DNA of 64,000 nt from positions 124,001 to 188,000 of the forward strand of contig MPCW01000002.1 in assembly GCA_001874325.1 (NCBI GenBank), in the 5' to 3' direction. The DNA comes from Flavobacterium sp. MedPE-SWcel. Its GTDB lineage: Bacteria > Bacteroidota > Bacteroidia > Flavobacteriales > Flavobacteriaceae. The translations under genes and the position numbers were made by a program. The number at the start of each line of letters is the position of its first letter. Position 1 is the stretch's first letter. Below the pieces are notes generated by a model. That model did not search any database and was not told the DNA's origin. It worked only from the letters and a program-made list of their open reading frames with translations. Positions 61,990 to 64,000 of the stretch are shown one piece after another.

Positions 61990-62946
61990 ATGAAAGTTAC
62001 AGAGCATATAAAAGAAGCTAACGGAAAAACGCAATTTTCTTTTGAAATATTACCGCCTCTAAAAGGACAACACATTCAATCGATATTTGATAATATAGAC
62101 CCCTTAATGGAGTTTAAACCACCGTTTATTGATGTAACCTATCATAGAGAAGAATACATTTATAAAGATTTAGGTAATGGGTTACACAAAAAAAAAGTAG
62201 TTAAAAAACGACCAGGTACAGTTGGTATTTGTGCAGCTATACAAAACAAGTATATAGTTGATGCTATACCTCATTTATTGTGTGGAGGTTTTACTAAAGA
62301 AGATACCGAAAACTTCTTAATAGATCTTGATTTTTTAGGTATTGATAACGTAATGGCACTACGTGGTGATGCTGTAAAAAGTGAAACTTATTTTATTCCA
62401 GAAAAAGAAGGTAATGCATATGCTAGTGATTTAGTAACCCAAGTTTCTCAATTAAATGATGGTTTATATCTAGATGATGAGCTTCAAAATACATCACCTA
62501 CTAATTTTTGTATTGGAGTTGGTGCTTATCCAGAAAAACACATGGAAGCACCTAGTTTAGATAGTGACATTCATTTTTTAAAGAAGAAAATTAAAAATGG
62601 TGCAGGATATATTGTAACACAAATGTTTTTTGATAATCAGAAGTATTTTGATTTTGTGAAAAAATGTAGAAAAGCAGGTATTACCGTACCAATTATACCT
62701 GGATTAAAACCAATAGCAACAAAAAGCCAATTAAATATAATTCCGCATCGTTTTCACGTTGATTTACCTGAAGCGTTAATTGCTGAAATTGTAAAATGCA
62801 AAGACAATAAAGAAGTAAGAAAAGTTGGTATCGCGTGGTGTATACTACAATCAAAAGAACTTCAAAAAGCAGGGATTCCTATTTTACACTATTACTCTAT
62901 GGGGAAAAGTGATAATATATATGATATAGCAAAAGCTGTGTTTTAA
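61990..62946 (+). CDS. metF: Methylenetetrahydrofolate reductase
   Basis: A 318-residue FAD-dependent enzyme that makes 5-methyl-THF, the methyl donor for MetH. Motifs: FSFEILPPLKGQHI, IDVTYHREEYIY, NVMALRGDAVK, and VTQMFFDNQKYFDFVKKCRKAGI, followed by PIIPGLKPI. The length fits the bacterial type. It begins 1 bp after the MetH subunit and is the last gene of the riboswitch-controlled operon. No strong terminator hairpin was seen immediately after it; a hairpin lies 386 bp later. Confidence 0.94.
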   Translation: MKVTEHIKEANGKTQFSFEILPPLKGQHIQSIFDNIDPLMEFKPPFIDVTYHREEYIYKDLGNGLHKKKVVKKRPGTVGICAAIQNKYIVDAIPHLLCGGFTKEDTENFLIDLDFLGIDNVMALRGDAVKSETYFIPEKEGNAYASDLVTQVSQLNDGLYLDDELQNTSPTNFCIGVGAYPEKHMEAPSLDSDIHFLKKKIKNGAGYIVTQMFFDNQKYFDFVKKCRKAGITVPIIPGLKPIATKSQLNIIPHRFHVDLPEALIAEIVKCKDNKEVRKVGIAWCILQSKELQKAGIPILHYYSMGKSDNIYDIAKAVF

Positions 62947-63331
62947 TATATAGTACTTTTTTTGAATACTCACTTATTTGTAATCTCATATAGTTGAAGG
63001 TATTGGAGCGCTATACACTTATTAAGATCAAAATATTTGCTAATGACTTCTATAAATAACAGCCTTTTAAGTAAATAATCGAAAAAGAGAACCTGGAATA
63101 TTTTAATTCATTTGGACTACACCCAGAAACAGGCAAGACATTAAAACACATAACTAATCATATGATTTACAAATATGTATGTCCAAATACGTAATTATAT
63201 AATATCTTTTTCTATATAAATGCAAGTTTAAACCCAAGTATTACAGTTTATAGTACTCACTATAAAAAACTTAAACATTTTTTTTCAGTACTTAAGTTAG
63301 TACGATATTCTTCTGTTATAATACCCAAAAT
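62947..63331. other. Intergenic region after metF with possible degenerate coding remnant
   Basis: Nearly 400 bp without a gene. A short open frame at 63075-63194 (about 39 codons, no start) reads protein-like text such as EYFNSFGLHPETGKTLKH, which could be a relic of a lost gene. I do not recognise the family. Stops interrupt the frames before and after it. Confidence 0.35.
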
Positions 63332-63367
63332 AAAACAACCCCACTTCGAGAAAAGTGAGGTTGTTTT
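63332..63367. terminator. Terminator-like hairpin without an assigned gene
   Basis: AAAACAACCCCACTT / AAGTGAGGTTGTTTT with loop CGAGAA (one C-A mismatch) and T-runs on either side. It could end a long metF 3' UTR, or a small transcript in the region before it. 63368-63519 shows nothing else. Confidence 0.6.
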
Positions 63368-63519
63368 TAAAGTATCAAAATTATAATTACAGTTTAAAAG
63401 AAAAAATATTCCCCCTACCCTAATTATATTTACACTCATTTTAAATAGTTGTTATTTAATTATTAAGACAACTATATTTAGATTATTGTATATCAAGATA
63501 AAATAAAAATATAGACCAT

Positions 63520-63550
63520 AAAAAAAGGCCTCCGATTTCTCAGAAGCCTT
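63520..63550 (-). terminator. Rho-independent terminator of the tRNA fragment
   Basis: On the minus strand AAGGCTTCTGA, loop GAAA, TCGGAGGCCTT (two G-T pairs) and a run of T. It sits 11 bp after the tRNA 3' end and is oriented to end that tRNA's transcript. Confidence 0.75.
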
Positions 63551-63560
63551 ATATTTCCTG

Positions 63561-63602
63561 TAGCGAAGACAGGATTTGAACCCGTGACCTCAGGGTTATG
63601 AA
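63561..63602 (-). pseudogene. 3' half of a tRNA with CAT anticodon (tRNA-Met-like), truncated
   Basis: Read on the minus strand from 63602: TTCATAACCCTGAGGTCA and then CGGGTTCAAATCCTGTCTTCGCTA. This gives the anticodon loop TTCATAA, the 3' half of the anticodon stem CCCTG, variable loop AGGTC, a T arm with stem ACGGG / CCTGT and loop TTCAAAT, and the acceptor 3' strand CTTCGCT plus discriminator A (CCA not encoded). The bases just upstream (GTAAT) cannot pair with CCCTG, and no D arm or 5' acceptor strand is present. The tRNA therefore breaks at the anticodon loop, as when an integrative element has used the tRNA 3' half as its attachment core. Confidence 0.85.
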
Positions 63603-63729
63603 ATTACAACCCGTATAAACCCTTAAATGTAGTTGCTTAAAATACAATGACTTATGTTTTCACATAAAAGCAATTTTGATTAAATATTTAATTTTTGTTG
63701 TCTTACTATATTGCCGGTAATATATATCG

Positions 63730-63990
63730 CTAAACATCAGTAATTTCAATGCTTTCAGGGGATCTGAACACCTTTTTTTCTAGTCCGTAAATCCAATTTG
63801 CATTGACATTATATTTTTTACAAATAACCTCAATGTGTGCAACTGTAAAGCGATTTGTACCCTTTTTAATTTTAGATACAGTCTGCTCTAAAACATCTAT
63901 TTCTTGACAAAAATGACGAGTATTTGTAATTGTCTTATCAAATATCAAAACATCAATTAGCCTTATTATTCTTTTATCGGAAGTATGCAT
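63730..63990 (-). CDS. Small HTH-type (XRE-like) regulator
   Basis: An 86-residue protein whose central part fits a helix-turn-helix: the recognition-type helices are about residues 25-62 (NTRHFCQEIDVLEQTVSKIKKGTN, then TVAHIEVICKKYNVNANWIYG). The C-terminal NANWIYG resembles the NxxWLLxG ending of Bacteroidota XRE-family phage-type repressors. The start ATG is at 63990. It is located just inside the predicted island and could regulate element genes; targets are unknown. No signal peptide or membrane segment. Confidence in the fold is moderate because the HTH is diverged. Confidence 0.65.
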   Translation of the reverse strand: MHTSDKRIIRLIDVLIFDKTITNTRHFCQEIDVLEQTVSKIKKGTNRFTVAHIEVICKKYNVNANWIYGLEKKVFRSPESIEITDV

Positions 63991-64000
63991 TAGTTAGTAG

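Larger units (their letters stand above)
63561..64000. mobile_element. Edge of a putative tRNA-integrated genomic island (continues beyond the window)
   Basis: The tRNA 3' half at 63561-63602 is the likely attachment-site copy left at the far end of an island. By tRNA geometry (the minus strand running right to left: intact tRNA, island, 3' half, chromosome), the island should extend to the right, and an intact tRNA-CAT copy with the same 42 bp should lie at its other end. The first gene inside is a small HTH-type protein, usual cargo for such elements. No integrase is visible in the 400 bp seen. Confidence 0.55.

Noticed and set aside
63555..63700. Complete tRNA gene at the right end
   Set aside because: The bases upstream of the anticodon cannot form the anticodon stem 5' strand, D arm or acceptor 5' strand, so only the 3' half is present.

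Overview
The window is about 64 kb of low-GC (roughly one third GC by eye) chromosomal DNA from a member of the Bacteroidota, most likely a Flavobacteriaceae close to Flavobacterium. Reasons: T9SS C-terminal sorting domains, DUF4199 and DUF6526 proteins, a zinc-free type B L31, a 950-residue CarB without the regulatory tail, MetH split into two genes, and many promoters with the Bacteroidota TAnnTTTG -7 box. Gene order is mostly housekeeping, with several accessory envelope loci.

Layout. 0-2.2 kb: the end of an iron-complex/cobalamin-type ABC importer (binding protein, permease, ATPase). 2.2-6.6 kb: small proteins, a HAD phosphatase, RmuC and a thioesterase. 6.7-15.3 kb: an exported block with two paralogous di-CXXCH lipoproteins, a T9SS-secreted FG-GAP/ASPIC protein, and a pair of DUF3857 proteins in which one keeps the transglutaminase triad and the other has lost it. 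15.5-17.8 kb: a Kir-type potassium channel and a T9SS Asp-box protein. 17.9-31.5 kb: carB, rpmH, a lytic transglycosylase, pirin, an SDR, mtaB, a peptide-binding lipoprotein, a nuclease, a GlmU-like protein and L31. 31.7-36.8 kb: DUF4199, GT2, phosphosugar mutase and an MsbA-like exporter. 37-42.7 kb: DUF2971, an EF-hand-loop lipoprotein, a TonB-dependent receptor and an M23 peptidase.

42.8-49.4 kb: a coiled-coil protein, zapA, a 6S RNA, rny, a response regulator/PAS kinase pair, xerD and aroQ. 49.5-51.4 kb: three paralogous outer-membrane beta-barrels. 51.4-55.3 kb: an imelysin / di-heme oxidoreductase / imelysin operon, a likely iron-linked envelope system. 55.75-62.9 kb: a SAM-I riboswitch with a terminator controls a methionine operon (trans-sulfuration enzyme, homoserine dehydrogenase, the two halves of MetH, metF) that runs from aspartate semialdehyde to methionine and supplies the methyl group.

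The right edge (63.56-64 kb) holds only the 3' half of a CAT-anticodon tRNA with its terminator, followed by a small HTH-type gene. This is the scar expected at one end of a tRNA-integrated genomic island that continues to the right, outside the window. No CRISPR array, insertion sequence or complete tRNA was seen. I found no system that I can call truly undescribed. The best candidates for follow-up are the island edge, the imelysin/DHOR operon with its intercistronic hairpin, the tandem diheme lipoprotein/ASPIC locus and the degenerate transglutaminase pair.
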